Origin: Streptomyces alanosinicus | GTDB taxonomy: Bacteria > Actinomycetota > Actinomycetes > Streptomycetales > Streptomycetaceae | Reading direction: 5' to 3' | Assembly: GCF_014650595.1 (NCBI RefSeq) | Contig: NZ_BMVG01000003.1 | Location: 124,001-188,000 of the forward strand | Length of the DNA stretch: 64,000 nt | In this document: piece by piece, positions 1 through 8,741 of the stretch | How positions within the stretch are numbered: the first letter of the stretch is position 1 | Layout of the letters: every line of letters begins with the position of its first letter | Position numbers and translations under genes: made by a program | The notes under the pieces: model-generated | Seen by the model: only the letters and a program-made list of their open reading frames with translations | What the model was told of the DNA's origin: nothing | Databases searched by the model: none

Positions 1-83
1 TCGCACGGCTGAGCACGCCGCGGCCGGCCGCCCCGGCCCGCCGCCTCGGCGGCGCCGGCGGAGCACCTGCGGGCCGGCCGGTG

Positions 84-1265
84 TCACCAGCGGAGCCGGA
101 GGGTGCGGGGGCCTCTCATCAGAAGGCCGGGGAGCCAGTCCTCGGGGTGGGTGTCGAGGGCCAGGGCGGGAGCCCGGCGCAGCAGGGTGCCGATGGCCGT
201 GCGGCCCTCCAGACGGGCCAGAGGCGCGCCCAGGCAGAAGTGGATGCCGTGGCCGAAGGCGAGATGGCCGCGCGGATCGCGGCGGATGTCGAAGCGGTCC
301 GGTTCGGCGTAGCGGGCGGCGTCCCGCTGGGATGCGGTGAGGCCGACCATCACATGGTCGCCCTGTTCGATCGGGACACCGGCGATCTCCAGGGGCTCGG
401 CGGCATAGCGGAACGTGGCGGTCTGCACCGGGCCGTCGTAGCGCAGCATCTCCTCGATCGCGCCGTCCAGCAGGCCCATGTCTGCGTGCAGGGCGGCGAG
501 TTGGTCGGGGTGGGTGAGCAGGGCCAGGAGGCCGTTGCCGATCAAATTGACGGTGGTCTCGTGGCCGGCGACCAGCAACAGGAAGGCCATGCCGCGCAGT
601 TCCTCGGGCGAGAGCCGGTCGCCGTCCTCGGCGGTGGTGCGGATCAGGTCGCTGAGCAGGTCGTCGGCCGGACCGGAGGACCGCTTGTCCGCGATCAGCT
701 CCGTCAGGTACTCGGCGAGGCGGACGACCGCGGCCTCTCCGCTCTGCGTGGTGGTCGGGGCGACCGTCTCCGTCGAGATCTTGCGGAACTCCTCGCGGTC
801 GATCTCGGGGACGCCGAGCAGCTCGCAGATGACGGTGATGGGCAGTGGGTAGGCGTAGGACGCGATGAGGTCGGCGCGGCCGGCCGGGAGCATCTCGTCC
901 AGCAGGTCGTCGGTGATCTGCTGGACGCGCGGGCGCAGCCGCTCCACCCGCCGCATCGTGAACGCGCGGGTGACGAGGGCGCGCAGGCGGGTGTGGTGCG
1001 GCGGATCGACCGTCAGCAGGTGCGGGCCGATCAGGTCCTCGGTGAGGAAACGCACACCGATCTTGCTGTCGTCCTTGGAGAGGCGGGGGTCGGCGAGTGC
1101 GGCGCGGGCCTCTTCGTACCCGACGACGAGCCAGCTCACGTAGTCCGCGTCGGCGCCCGGTGGCCGGACGAGGTGGACCGGACCCTGCTCGCGCAGACGC
1201 GCGTACACCGTGTGCGGATCGCGGCGCAGTTCGTCGCCGTACTCCCCCAGATCGATCCGTTCCAT
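84..1265 (-). CDS. Cytochrome P450 monooxygenase
   Basis: A soluble bacterial P450 of 393 residues, a normal length for the class; the substrate cannot be told from sequence. The I-helix oxygen-activation motif AGHETT lies at residues 233-238, the K-helix ExxR at 272-275, and the haem-binding loop FGHGIHFCLG at 337-346 with the thiolate ligand Cys344. The start at 1265 is chosen because the protein opens directly with MERIDLGEYGDELRR; the frame stays open upstream, but that extension is low-complexity and overlaps the neighbouring response regulator. It lies 52 bp from that regulator's stop, on the same strand. No ferredoxin gene is adjacent, so it would borrow electrons from elsewhere. Whether it belongs to the metabolite cluster further right is unknown. 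The family call is firm. Confidence 0.93.
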   Translation of the reverse strand: MERIDLGEYGDELRRDPHTVYARLREQGPVHLVRPPGADADYVSWLVVGYEEARAALADPRLSKDDSKIGVRFLTEDLIGPHLLTVDPPHHTRLRALVTRAFTMRRVERLRPRVQQITDDLLDEMLPAGRADLIASYAYPLPITVICELLGVPEIDREEFRKISTETVAPTTTQSGEAAVVRLAEYLTELIADKRSSGPADDLLSDLIRTTAEDGDRLSPEELRGMAFLLLVAGHETTVNLIGNGLLALLTHPDQLAALHADMGLLDGAIEEMLRYDGPVQTATFRYAAEPLEIAGVPIEQGDHVMVGLTASQRDAARYAEPDRFDIRRDPRGHLAFGHGIHFCLGAPLARLEGRTAIGTLLRRAPALALDTHPEDWLPGLLMRGPRTLRLRW

Positions 1266-1317
1266 GACCTTCCCGTCCTCCCCTAGGGCGTGTTGCGACA
1301 ACGTCCGGGGCGCGCGA

Positions 1318-1989
1318 TCAGTGCCCGTCGTCCTCCAGGAGGCCTGCGTCGTACGCGAGCAGGGCGATCTGTACGCGGTTGTCGAGGCCGAGCTTGGCGA
1401 GGATGCGGGAGACATGGGTCTTGACGGTGGCCACGCTCATGTACAGCTCGGCGGCGATCGCGGCGTTGGCGAGGCCACGGCCGACGACGACGGCGACCTC
1501 GCGCTCGCGGTCGTTGAGGACGGCGAGGCGTTCACGCGCGCGTGCCTGGCGCGCGTCGGCGGCGCCGCCGGCCGCGTGCCGCATCAACTGCCGGGTGACG
1601 GCGGGCGACAGCACGGGGTCGCCGGCCGCGACCCGGCGCACGGCGTCGACGATCTCGGCGGGCGGGGTGTCCTTGAGGACGAATCCGGCGGCTCCCGCGC
1701 GCAGGGCGTGCAGCACCTGTTCGTCGGCGTGGAAGGTGGTGAGGACCACGACCTGCGGGGCGTCGGCCCGTGCGCGCAGCCGCTCGGTCGCGGTGAGGCC
1801 GTCCACCGAGGGCATCCGGATGTCCATGAGGACGACGTCGGGCCGGGTGCGCGCGACGAGTTCCTCGGCCTCCCCGCCGTCCGCGGCCTCCCCGACGATC
1901 TCGATGTCGGCGGCTCCGCCGATCATGAGGGCGAGCCCGGCCCGGACCAGCGGGTCGTCGTCGACGAGGAGGAGTCTGATCGGCGTCAT
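1318..1989 (-). CDS. NarL/FixJ-family response regulator
   Basis: A 223-residue two-component response regulator. The receiver domain occupies about residues 5-120, with acidic residues Asp10-Asp12, the phospho-acceptor at about Asp56 in DVVLMDIRMP, and the conserved Lys in FVLKDTPP. A LuxR-type helix-turn-helix follows at about 155-215 (LNDREREV, then a recognition helix ending in VKTHVSRILAKL). The start at 1989 gives the standard N-terminus MTPIRLLLVDDD; a longer open frame upstream overlaps the kinase gene and has no domain content. It lies 62 bp downstream of the sensor kinase on the same strand, so the two should be co-transcribed as a pair. The signal and target genes are not visible from sequence. 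Confidence 0.93.
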   Translation of the reverse strand: MTPIRLLLVDDDPLVRAGLALMIGGAADIEIVGEAADGGEAEELVARTRPDVVLMDIRMPSVDGLTATERLRARADAPQVVVLTTFHADEQVLHALRAGAAGFVLKDTPPAEIVDAVRRVAAGDPVLSPAVTRQLMRHAAGGAADARQARARERLAVLNDREREVAVVVGRGLANAAIAAELYMSVATVKTHVSRILAKLGLDNRVQIALLAYDAGLLEDDGH

Positions 1990-2051
1990 GGGCCTTACGT
2001 AATCACGGTGCGGGCGGCGCGTGGGGGGCGTATCGGCGTACTGAGGCGTCG

Positions 2052-3329
2052 TCAGGGTGCCGCGCCGGACTGTGCCCAGGGCAGCCAGGCCCGGACCTCG
2101 AACCCGCCGTCGGCCGTGCCGCCGTGCTCCAGCCGGCCGCCGGTGAGGGTCGCGCGCTCGGTGAGACCGATCAGGCCCTGTCCCGAGCCGGGGACGGGCG
2201 TGGGCGGGGCGGTGGGCGCCGGGTTGCTGATGGTGAGGGTGAGGCCGTCGCCGGGGGCACCGGTGAGGGTCAGGGTGACCTCGGCGCCGGGGGCGTGTTT
2301 GCGGGCGTTGGTCAGGGTCTCCTGGGCGATGCGGTAGGCGGTGCGGCCGACGGAGGCGGGGACGGCGGCCGGGTCGGCGACGCGGTGGTCCAGGCCGACC
2401 TTCATGCCCGCCTCGCGGCATTCGGCGACGAGGGCGTCCAGAGCCGCGAGGGTCGGCTGGCGGCGCTCGTCGGCCGGGTCCTCGGATTCCCCGGCGCGCA
2501 GCACGCCGATGATCTCCCGCAGGTCCTGGAGGGCCTCGTGTGCGCTCTCCCGGATCACGCCGGCGGCCCGCACGATCTCCTCGCGCGGCGCGTCCGGGCG
2601 GAATTCCAGGGCACCCGCGTGCACGCTGAGCAGCGTCAGCCGGTGGGCGAGCACATCGTGCATCTCGCGGGCGATGGCCTCACGGGCGAGTCGCTGCGCC
2701 TGCTCGGCACGCAGCCGTGCCTCGGTCTCCGCGCGGTGGGCCCGCTCGCGCAGGCTCAGCATGAGGAGCCGCTTGGAGCGCACGAACATGCCCCAGCCGA
2801 TGACGGAGACGGCGAGCAGGACGGCGAACACGACGGAGCCCGCGTAGGGCAGGTCGTTGTCCGGGCGCACCCAGTAGTAGAGGGGGACGAGGGCGAGGTT
2901 CGCCCCGCCGATCCAGGCGACGTACCGGAAGGGCCGGTGCACGGCCAGGGTGAACAGGGCGACCAGGCCCGCGCCGCCCGCGGTGGAGGACACGAAGCCG
3001 ACGGCGACCATCGCGACGGCCAGGGCGACCGGCCAGCGGCGGCGCAGCCAGACGGTGCAGCAGGACAGGGCGCCGAGCACCACGTCGGCGACGGCGAAGC
3101 CCTGCGGCACGTCCGGGTGCTGGAGCAGGGCGGTGGCGGTCGCGAGGTACAGCAGCACGGCCAGCAGGAAGCAGCTGGTGTCGACGACCCAGTCCCGTGC
3201 GGTGCGCCGGGGCGGCCGGCCGCCCTGGCCGGAGTCCGGGTCGAGCCCGTGCAGCAGGGCCGAGGGCAGCATCCACCGGCGGGGTCCCGCCTCGCTCGCC
3301 ATGCTGTGGCCCAGCCCGTTCTCCGTCAC
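2052..3329 (-). CDS. Two-component sensor histidine kinase (HisKA_3 type)
   Basis: A membrane sensor kinase of 425 residues, partner of the response regulator downstream. Roughly residues 48-185 contain several hydrophobic membrane segments with almost no extracellular loop, so it probably senses the membrane or an intramembrane ligand. A short coiled coil leads to the phospho-acceptor His224 in AREMHDVLAHR, the HisKA_3 signature, and an HATPase domain occupies the last 130 residues with the GxG motif GSGQGLIGL. The chosen start is GTG at 3329; an ATG ten codons in (3302) would remove only a short hydrophilic tail and is equally possible. The layout resembles Streptomyces kinases that answer to cell-envelope stress, but the stimulus is not known. 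Confidence 0.9.
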   Translation of the reverse strand: MTENGLGHSMASEAGPRRWMLPSALLHGLDPDSGQGGRPPRRTARDWVVDTSCFLLAVLLYLATATALLQHPDVPQGFAVADVVLGALSCCTVWLRRRWPVALAVAMVAVGFVSSTAGGAGLVALFTLAVHRPFRYVAWIGGANLALVPLYYWVRPDNDLPYAGSVVFAVLLAVSVIGWGMFVRSKRLLMLSLRERAHRAETEARLRAEQAQRLAREAIAREMHDVLAHRLTLLSVHAGALEFRPDAPREEIVRAAGVIRESAHEALQDLREIIGVLRAGESEDPADERRQPTLAALDALVAECREAGMKVGLDHRVADPAAVPASVGRTAYRIAQETLTNARKHAPGAEVTLTLTGAPGDGLTLTISNPAPTAPPTPVPGSGQGLIGLTERATLTGGRLEHGGTADGGFEVRAWLPWAQSGAAP

Positions 3330-3460
3330 GGTCGACCAATCTACGCAGCGCGCGGGGCATGGGCCGCATCCTGCGGGGTATCGGCTACCAAAGTCGCGGC
3401 CTCATGGACTTTCGACGGCACACCCCACGTTCCCCGTGCCCACGCTGCCCGTGTCCCGCG

Positions 3461-4999
3461 CTAGGCCGGTGTGCCGAGCCACCGGGTGAGGGCTTCGGTC
3501 AGCTGAGGGGCCCGGGTGGTCCGGTGATCGGGGGCGCTCCAGAGGATGTAGCCGTCCGGGCGGACGAGGAGGGCCGGGGCAGGGAGCGCGGAGGAGGGCT
3601 CCGGTACCGCCTCCACGACGGACAGCCGGTCCGACCAGGGCGCGGCCGGGGTGACCTGGCCGGCCGCCTGGGGCGTGTGGATCAGCAGCGGGCGCCCGTC
3701 GTGCAGCAGGGCGGCCAGCGTCGTGGCCCCCTGGCCGGTCTTCAGCCGCAGGTCGGGGGCGAACGTCCCGGCGAGGGCGTCGCCGGGCGCGGAGACGTCG
3801 TAGCGGATGTCGGTGGCGCTGAGCATGCCGGTGAGGAAGTCGTTGACCTGCGGCAGGTGCATCAGGTCGCGGAAGAGGTCCCGCAGGGAGTCCGTGAGCA
3901 CGCCGGGGTGCATGAGGGCCACCTGGGCGCGGACGTTGTACAGGACGCGTGCCGCCACCGGATGCCGTTCGGCGTGGTAGGTGTCCAGGAGTCCGGGCGG
4001 GGCCCATCCCCTGACCTCGGCGGCGAGTTTCCAGCCGAGGTTCATGGCGTCCTGCAGGCCCGTGTTCAGGCCCTGTCCGCCCATCGGGAAATGGGCGTGG
4101 GCGGCGTCTCCGGCCAGCAGCACGCGGCCGCTGCGGTACTGCTCGGCCTGGAGGGCGGCGTCGCTGAACCGGGTGAGGTCGTGCGGGTCGGTCATCGGCA
4201 CGGGGCGCCCCGCGATGCGGTCCATCTCCTGTTGCAGTTCCTCGAAGGTCACCGGCGCCTGGCGGTCGGGCACGGGGCCGCGGAAGTCGTAGGTGCACAC
4301 CCGGCTGTACCCGCCCGGGTTCAGCCAGACGAGGGTCCAGCCGCGCGGTGTGCGCTGCCAGCCGGCCGGGGCGGACCAGGGGTCGAGCAGCCGTACCTCG
4401 CCCATCAGGGCCGACACGGTCGCGGGTGTGCCGGTGAAGGGGATGCCCGCGGTGCGGCGGACGGCGCTGCGCACGCCGTCGCAGCCGACCACCCAGTGCG
4501 CGGTGACCTCGTGCCGGGTGCCGTCCGCGCCCTGGAGGCCGACGCGCACACGGTCCCCTTCGTCGTGGACGCCGGTGCACTCCTGGCCGCGCAGGATCCG
4601 TGCGCCCAGCCGGGCGGCCCGCTCGGCGAAGATGTGCTCGGCGTACGCCTGGGGACTGCCGACGATGACCGGGCCCTCCGCGCTCACCTCGGCGAGGTCG
4701 AGGTCGAACATGCCGGCGAAGTGGAAGGGGACGCTGCTCTGTCCGCCGCGCGCAGGCCGTGGCTGTACGGCTTCGCGCAGCCCCCGGCGGTGCAGGCTCT
4801 CCACGGTACGGGCGTGCAGCGTGCCGGCCTTCGACACTCCGGAGGGGGCCGGGAGTTTCTCCACCACCAGCGGCCGCAGGCCGTGCAGTGCGAGTTCGTG
4901 CGCGAGCAGCATCCCCACGGGACCGCCGCCCACGATCACCACCTCCGCGGTGACCGGTTCCTCCGCCTCGCCCCCGGCGTGGGGTGACTGTCGGGCCAC
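3461..4999 (-). CDS. FAD-dependent aromatic hydroxylase (PheA/TfdB-like)
   Basis: A 512-residue class A flavoprotein monooxygenase that would hydroxylate a phenolic or polyketide substrate using NAD(P)H and O2. The dinucleotide-binding motif GGGPVG is at residues 24-29, and the second FAD motif, LLAGDAAHAHFPMGGQGLN, lies near residue 300. The C-terminal thioredoxin-like domain expected of PheA/TfdB relatives is present as a weaker region ending in a Trp-Leu motif. Relatives hydroxylate polyketide antibiotics or inactivate rifampicin, so either biosynthesis or resistance is possible. It is transcribed away from an ArsR-like regulator starting 120 bp off, which probably controls it. It is separated from the metabolite operon by that regulator and a terminator, so membership of the cluster is uncertain. 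Confidence 0.88.
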   Translation of the reverse strand: MARQSPHAGGEAEEPVTAEVVIVGGGPVGMLLAHELALHGLRPLVVEKLPAPSGVSKAGTLHARTVESLHRRGLREAVQPRPARGGQSSVPFHFAGMFDLDLAEVSAEGPVIVGSPQAYAEHIFAERAARLGARILRGQECTGVHDEGDRVRVGLQGADGTRHEVTAHWVVGCDGVRSAVRRTAGIPFTGTPATVSALMGEVRLLDPWSAPAGWQRTPRGWTLVWLNPGGYSRVCTYDFRGPVPDRQAPVTFEELQQEMDRIAGRPVPMTDPHDLTRFSDAALQAEQYRSGRVLLAGDAAHAHFPMGGQGLNTGLQDAMNLGWKLAAEVRGWAPPGLLDTYHAERHPVAARVLYNVRAQVALMHPGVLTDSLRDLFRDLMHLPQVNDFLTGMLSATDIRYDVSAPGDALAGTFAPDLRLKTGQGATTLAALLHDGRPLLIHTPQAAGQVTPAAPWSDRLSVVEAVPEPSSALPAPALLVRPDGYILWSAPDHRTTRAPQLTEALTRWLGTPA

Positions 5000-5118
5000 T
5001 GGGCTTCCTCACCTTCCCGCGTCCATTCCTGAAGATACGTATTTACTCGTACCATCGTAGACAAGGAGGCCGCAAGGCGAGCCGGTGCACGGTCCGCGTA
5101 CGTTCGTAATATGGCGGC

Positions 5119-5433
5119 ATGGGACTCCGTCACCCGCAGACCGACCAGATCCGGCTTGAGGACGTGTTCACCGCGCTCAGCAACCCGATGCGCCTCAAGG
5201 TGGTGCGCACCCTCGCCGAGTCCGGTCCCACGCCGTGCGGAAGCCTGCTCGACGGTGTCCCGAAGTCCACCCTCACCCACCACTGGCGGGTGCTGCGCGA
5301 GGGCGGGCTGATCCGGCAGGAGGCCCTCGGGCGGGAGTACACGCTGACGCTGCGCCGGGCCGACCTGGACGAGCGGTTCCCCGGGCTCCTGGACGCCGTG
5401 CTGCGGGCCGCCCGGGTGCCGGCGCCCGGGTGA
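5119..5433 (+). CDS. ArsR-family winged-helix regulator
   Basis: A 104-residue winged-helix DNA-binding protein, the usual length for ArsR/SmtB regulators. The opening DVFTALSNPMRLKVVRTL is typical of the family, and the recognition helix is near residues 50-66 (VPKSTLTHHWRVLREGG). No CxC or His-rich metal site is present, so it is probably a non-metal member that responds to a small organic ligand. It is divergent from the FAD hydroxylase; the 119-bp gap between them contains an A+T-rich stretch (about 5031-5062) that is the likely shared promoter/operator. A strong bidirectional terminator follows it immediately. Repression of the hydroxylase until substrate appears is the simple inference. 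Confidence 0.85.
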   Translation: MGLRHPQTDQIRLEDVFTALSNPMRLKVVRTLAESGPTPCGSLLDGVPKSTLTHHWRVLREGGLIRQEALGREYTLTLRRADLDERFPGLLDAVLRAARVPAPG

Positions 5434-5456
5434 GGCCCGCCTGGTCCCCGGGCACG

Positions 5457-5490
5457 CCTCGCCCCTGGTCCGGCCGGACCAGGGGCGAGG
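5457..5490. terminator. Perfect 17-bp palindromic bidirectional terminator
   Basis: Two 17-base arms (5457-5473 and 5474-5490) are perfectly complementary with no unpaired loop on paper, GC-rich, and sit exactly between the convergent ArsR regulator and the flavin oxidase. This fits a factor-independent terminator serving both strands. Confidence 0.85.
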
Positions 5491-5502
5491 GGCGGTGGTA
5501 CG

Positions 5503-7182
5503 TCAGGGCAGGCGGACCGACTGTCCGTGGCGGAAGAAGTCGGTCGGGTCCCAGTACGCCTTGACCTGCTGCAGGTGCGGGTAGTTGGCGCCCCAGTACA
5601 GGTCGTGCCAGGGCACCTTGGATGTGTTGTACCTCGCGTCGCCGAGGTCGATGTCGCAGTAGTTCACGAAGCACCCGGAGGTCTGCTCGTCCGGTACCGG
5701 CACCCCGCCCTTGTCCTCGTACGTCTCCTGGTACAGGGCGCGCAGCCAGGCGAGGTTGACGGCGTCGTCCTCCGCCTCGGTCCAGTTGGTCTGGTACAGC
5801 ACCTTGAACACCGAGTCGCGGTGTCCCTGCGCGGTGGCCGCGGACGGCACCGCGTTCACCTGGGCGCCGTAGGAGCTCACCACGACCTGGGCCATCGGAT
5901 TGTCCAACTGACCGGACCGCAGGTGCTGGTAGAGGGTGGCTATCTGCCGGTCGGTGAAGGCGCGGCGGTGGTAGGCGGACTTCTCGTCGCCCCGCAGCAC
6001 GGGGTTCGTCATCACCTGGTTGCTCGTGCCGAGGTAGTGCGTGGCCTTGAGCCAGCTCCAGCGCCGGGGCACGAAGAAGTTGGCGAGCGGACCGTGTTCG
6101 CTGGAGTTCTCCGAGGGCCGCTCGGGAGCGACCGTCATGCCCCGGCCGATGAAGTCGAGGTAGTCCTGCAGCACGCCCTCGGCGTTCGGGGTGTCCCCCG
6201 TCACCTGCGTGAGCAGCCCGATCTCCCCGCCTGAGCGGTGGTTCAGATTGAGCAGGGAGACCAGCCCGCCCGTGTCGCCCGGTGCGCCATGGGCCTCGTG
6301 CCAGGCGCCGAAGTTGCGCACCAGCGTGGTGAAGTCGGCCTGTGTCATCTTCGCCCACGGCCAGGACAGGGCGCTGACGAGGACCTCTGCCGGCGGCTTG
6401 GGCAGCAGGCCAGAGGGCTCGTCGCCCTGGGCCTTCGGGGAGCGGAACCAGTAGCGCGTGACGATCCCGAAGCTTCCGCCGCCCCCGCCCGTGTGCGCCC
6501 ACCACAGGTCGTGGAGGTGTCCGGTGTCCTCGCGCGTGGCGATGACCGCCTTGGCGGATCCGGTGCCGTCCACCGTCACGACCTCGACCGCGTACAGATG
6601 GTCCACGATCAGTCCGTCGCGGCGGCACAGCAGCCCCCAGCCACCGCCGGCGACATGTCCGCCCGCGCCCACCGAGTAGCACATACCGCCGGGGACGGTC
6701 ACGCCCCAACCGCGGTACAGCCGGTCGTAGACCTCGCCGAGCGTGGCGCCGGGCTCGACCGCGAACGCCTTCATCTCCGCGTCGAAGTACACGCGGTTCA
6801 TCTCCGACATGTCGACGATCACGTCGATGCCGGCGTTGTAGACGAAGTCCTCGTAGCAGTGTCCGCCGCTGCGGACCGACACCCGTCTCTTCGCCGCCGC
6901 GGCCTCGGCGACGACGGCGACCACCTGCTCGGTGCCGGACACGAGGTGGACGCGGTCCGGGGCGGCGGTCCAGCGCTGGTTCAGGCCGACCGTGAGGTCG
7001 GGAAAGCGCGCGTCGCCCGGGCGGACCGCGGGGGTGACGAAGGGGGGCTGCTCCGCCGCGGCACCGGCCGGGGCGGCCACGGCCGGCTGTGCGAGGCCGA
7101 GCGCGGAGGCGCCGGCCGCCCCGCCCGCGGCGGCGAGGACAGTGCGGCGTGAGGGCTGTTTTCCATGACGTGACATTGACAC
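5503..7182 (-). CDS. Tat-exported bicovalent FAD oxidase (berberine-bridge-enzyme-like)
   Basis: A 559-residue oxidase of the FAD_binding_4/BBE family, which transfers hydride from a substrate to flavin and then to O2. Residues 1-37 form a Tat signal peptide with the twin-arginine motif SRRTVL at 11-16 and an AxA-type cleavage site, so it should fold with FAD in the cytoplasm and be exported. His108 in RSGGHCYED and Cys168 in GGMCYSVGAGGH match the two residues that bind FAD covalently in bicovalent members. The BBE C-terminal domain is present (NYCDIDLGDARYNTSKVPWH, then WGANYPHL). It is the last gene of the leftward operon, 51 bp after the cupin gene. In antibiotic clusters such oxidases often act late, on the nearly finished molecule. 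Substrate unknown. Confidence 0.9.
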   Translation of the reverse strand: MSMSRHGKQPSRRTVLAAAGGAAGASALGLAQPAVAAPAGAAAEQPPFVTPAVRPGDARFPDLTVGLNQRWTAAPDRVHLVSGTEQVVAVVAEAAAAKRRVSVRSGGHCYEDFVYNAGIDVIVDMSEMNRVYFDAEMKAFAVEPGATLGEVYDRLYRGWGVTVPGGMCYSVGAGGHVAGGGWGLLCRRDGLIVDHLYAVEVVTVDGTGSAKAVIATREDTGHLHDLWWAHTGGGGGSFGIVTRYWFRSPKAQGDEPSGLLPKPPAEVLVSALSWPWAKMTQADFTTLVRNFGAWHEAHGAPGDTGGLVSLLNLNHRSGGEIGLLTQVTGDTPNAEGVLQDYLDFIGRGMTVAPERPSENSSEHGPLANFFVPRRWSWLKATHYLGTSNQVMTNPVLRGDEKSAYHRRAFTDRQIATLYQHLRSGQLDNPMAQVVVSSYGAQVNAVPSAATAQGHRDSVFKVLYQTNWTEAEDDAVNLAWLRALYQETYEDKGGVPVPDEQTSGCFVNYCDIDLGDARYNTSKVPWHDLYWGANYPHLQQVKAYWDPTDFFRHGQSVRLP

Positions 7183-7233
7183 TCCCGAATCGACCGACCG
7201 ATCAGCTGTGCGCGCCTGTACCGCCCGCGGCGC

Positions 7234-7734
7234 CTATTCCAGGTACTCGTCACCGAATTCAGGGCCCATTTCATAGCCGTAGGCCACATCCTTCAGGCGC
7301 TGTTCCTCCGAGGGCGGCGGGGTGTCCTTGTCCGCGGGGACCCCGACGTTCAGGAAGAACCTCTCCTTGCCGCCGGGAACCGTCATGAACAGCATCTTGG
7401 CGGGCTGCTCGGAGACGTTCTTGAACGCGTGCTCCGTGCCCCGTGGGACGAAGACGAAGGATCCCGCCGGGGCCGTGTGGATGCCGTTCCTGTCCCGGAA
7501 CTCCACGCTGCCCTCCAGGACGTAGAAGGCCTCCTCCTCCCAGTGGTGCACATGCAGCGGGGGGCCGCCGCCCTCGGGTACGAGTGCCTCGATGAGGAAG
7601 AGCGACTTCCCGGTGTTGTGCTCACCGGACTTGACGGTGTATCGGTCGCCGAAGGCCCATCGGCTCGGCCCTTCCCCGGGGGGCACGATGACGACCTCGT
7701 TCTTGTTCTGACCCGCGAAGAAGCCGAGGCTCAC
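7234..7734 (-). CDS. Cupin-domain protein
   Basis: A 166-residue single-domain cupin. Motif 1 (LHVHHWEEEAFYVLEG, about residues 80-95) supplies the His-His-Glu metal ligands, and motif 2 (FVPRGTEHAFKN) supplies the third His, so it is expected to bind a divalent metal. Proteins of this type act as small dioxygenases, isomerases or cyclases, or only bind ligand, so no reaction is assigned. Its start overlaps the aldo/keto reductase stop by 4 bp (ATGA on the minus strand), which implies translational coupling and a role in the same pathway. The C-terminus is acidic (EMGPEFGDEYLE). The family is clear; the function in the cluster is not. Confidence 0.85.
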   Translation of the reverse strand: MSLGFFAGQNKNEVVIVPPGEGPSRWAFGDRYTVKSGEHNTGKSLFLIEALVPEGGGPPLHVHHWEEEAFYVLEGSVEFRDRNGIHTAPAGSFVFVPRGTEHAFKNVSEQPAKMLFMTVPGGKERFFLNVGVPADKDTPPPSEEQRLKDVAYGYEMGPEFGDEYLE

Positions 7735-8693
7735 CGGTCACCGCCCTCGTGGAGCGCGTCCAGCTCCTTCACATCGGTGTCCGTCAGGCGCAGTCCGGCC
7801 GCGGCGATGTTCTCCTGGAGGTGGTCCGGGCTGGAGGTGCCGGGGATGCAGCAGATGTTCGCGGAGTGCCGCAGCAGCCAGGCGAGGGCGACCTGGTAGG
7901 CGGTGGCCCCGTGGCGCTCCGCCACGGCGTGGATGACCTGGGCGTCCAGCGGCACCTGCCGCGGCACCTTGGTGTCCGTCGCCGGGTCCTTCTCGTGCTG
8001 CAGGGTGAACGTGCCCAGCGGGAAGAACGGCATGAAGGCGATCCCCGCCTCGGCGCAGGTGCGCACCAGGTCCTCGTGGCGGCGGCGTACGACGTTGTAC
8101 TCGTTCTGCACACAGACGACCGGGGCGATCTCGCGGGCCTCGGCGAACTGCTGTGCCGTGACGTTGCTGACGCCGAGGTGCCGGATGAGGCCCTGCTCGC
8201 GCAGTTCGGCGAGGGCGCCGAAGGGTTCGGCGATCGAGTCGGACGGGCCGAGACCGCCCGCCTCCTCGACGATCCGCAGGTTCACCACGTCGAGATGGTC
8301 GCGGCCGAGGCCACGGAGGTTGTCGTACACGGCCCGGCGCAGCTGCTCCGGCTTCAGGGCGGACGGCCAGGCCTGGTCCGGGGTGCGGAAGGCGCCCACC
8401 TTGGTCACGATGACCAGGTCGTCGGCGTAGGGGTGGAGGGCCTCGCGGATGACCTCGTTCGCGACGTAGGGGCCGTAGTAGTCGCTGGTGTCGATGTGGT
8501 TGACGCCCAGTTCCACCGCGCGCCGGACCACGCTCACCGCCCGCGCCCGGTCCTTCGGCGGGCCCCAGACGCCGGGGCCGGGCAGCTGCATGGCGCCGAA
8601 CCCCATCCGGCGGACGGGAAGTTCACCGGCCAGGACGAACTCGCCCGCCTCGGCAGCGGACACGGCGTCGGCGGTCGTATCACTGGAAGGCAT
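7731..8693 (-). CDS. Aldo/keto reductase
   Basis: A 320-residue NADPH-dependent (beta/alpha)8 reductase. Catalytic-tetrad residues can be placed as Asp68 (NHIDTSDYYG), Tyr73 and Lys98 (VIVTKVG). The fourth position, usually His in the next strand, reads Asn within DVVNLRI, a variation also met in other actinobacterial members. The C-terminal cofactor-binding segment (IPGTSSPDHLQENIAAAGL) is present. It lies between the acyl reductase and the cupin in a tightly spaced operon. Given the neighbouring carboxylate-to-aldehyde module, reduction of an aldehyde or ketone intermediate to an alcohol is an attractive inference, but the sequence does not identify the substrate. Confidence 0.88.
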   Translation of the reverse strand: MPSSDTTADAVSAAEAGEFVLAGELPVRRMGFGAMQLPGPGVWGPPKDRARAVSVVRRAVELGVNHIDTSDYYGPYVANEVIREALHPYADDLVIVTKVGAFRTPDQAWPSALKPEQLRRAVYDNLRGLGRDHLDVVNLRIVEEAGGLGPSDSIAEPFGALAELREQGLIRHLGVSNVTAQQFAEAREIAPVVCVQNEYNVVRRRHEDLVRTCAEAGIAFMPFFPLGTFTLQHEKDPATDTKVPRQVPLDAQVIHAVAERHGATAYQVALAWLLRHSANICCIPGTSSPDHLQENIAAAGLRLTDTDVKELDALHEGGDR

Positions 8694-8741
8694 GGATGTG
8701 CTCCTCGAACATGAAGGGGGGACTGTGGTCGGGGGTGTTGA

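Noticed and set aside
1..83. Left-edge sequence before the P450 stop
   Set aside because: Only 83 GC-rich bases with no frame or structure that can be assigned.
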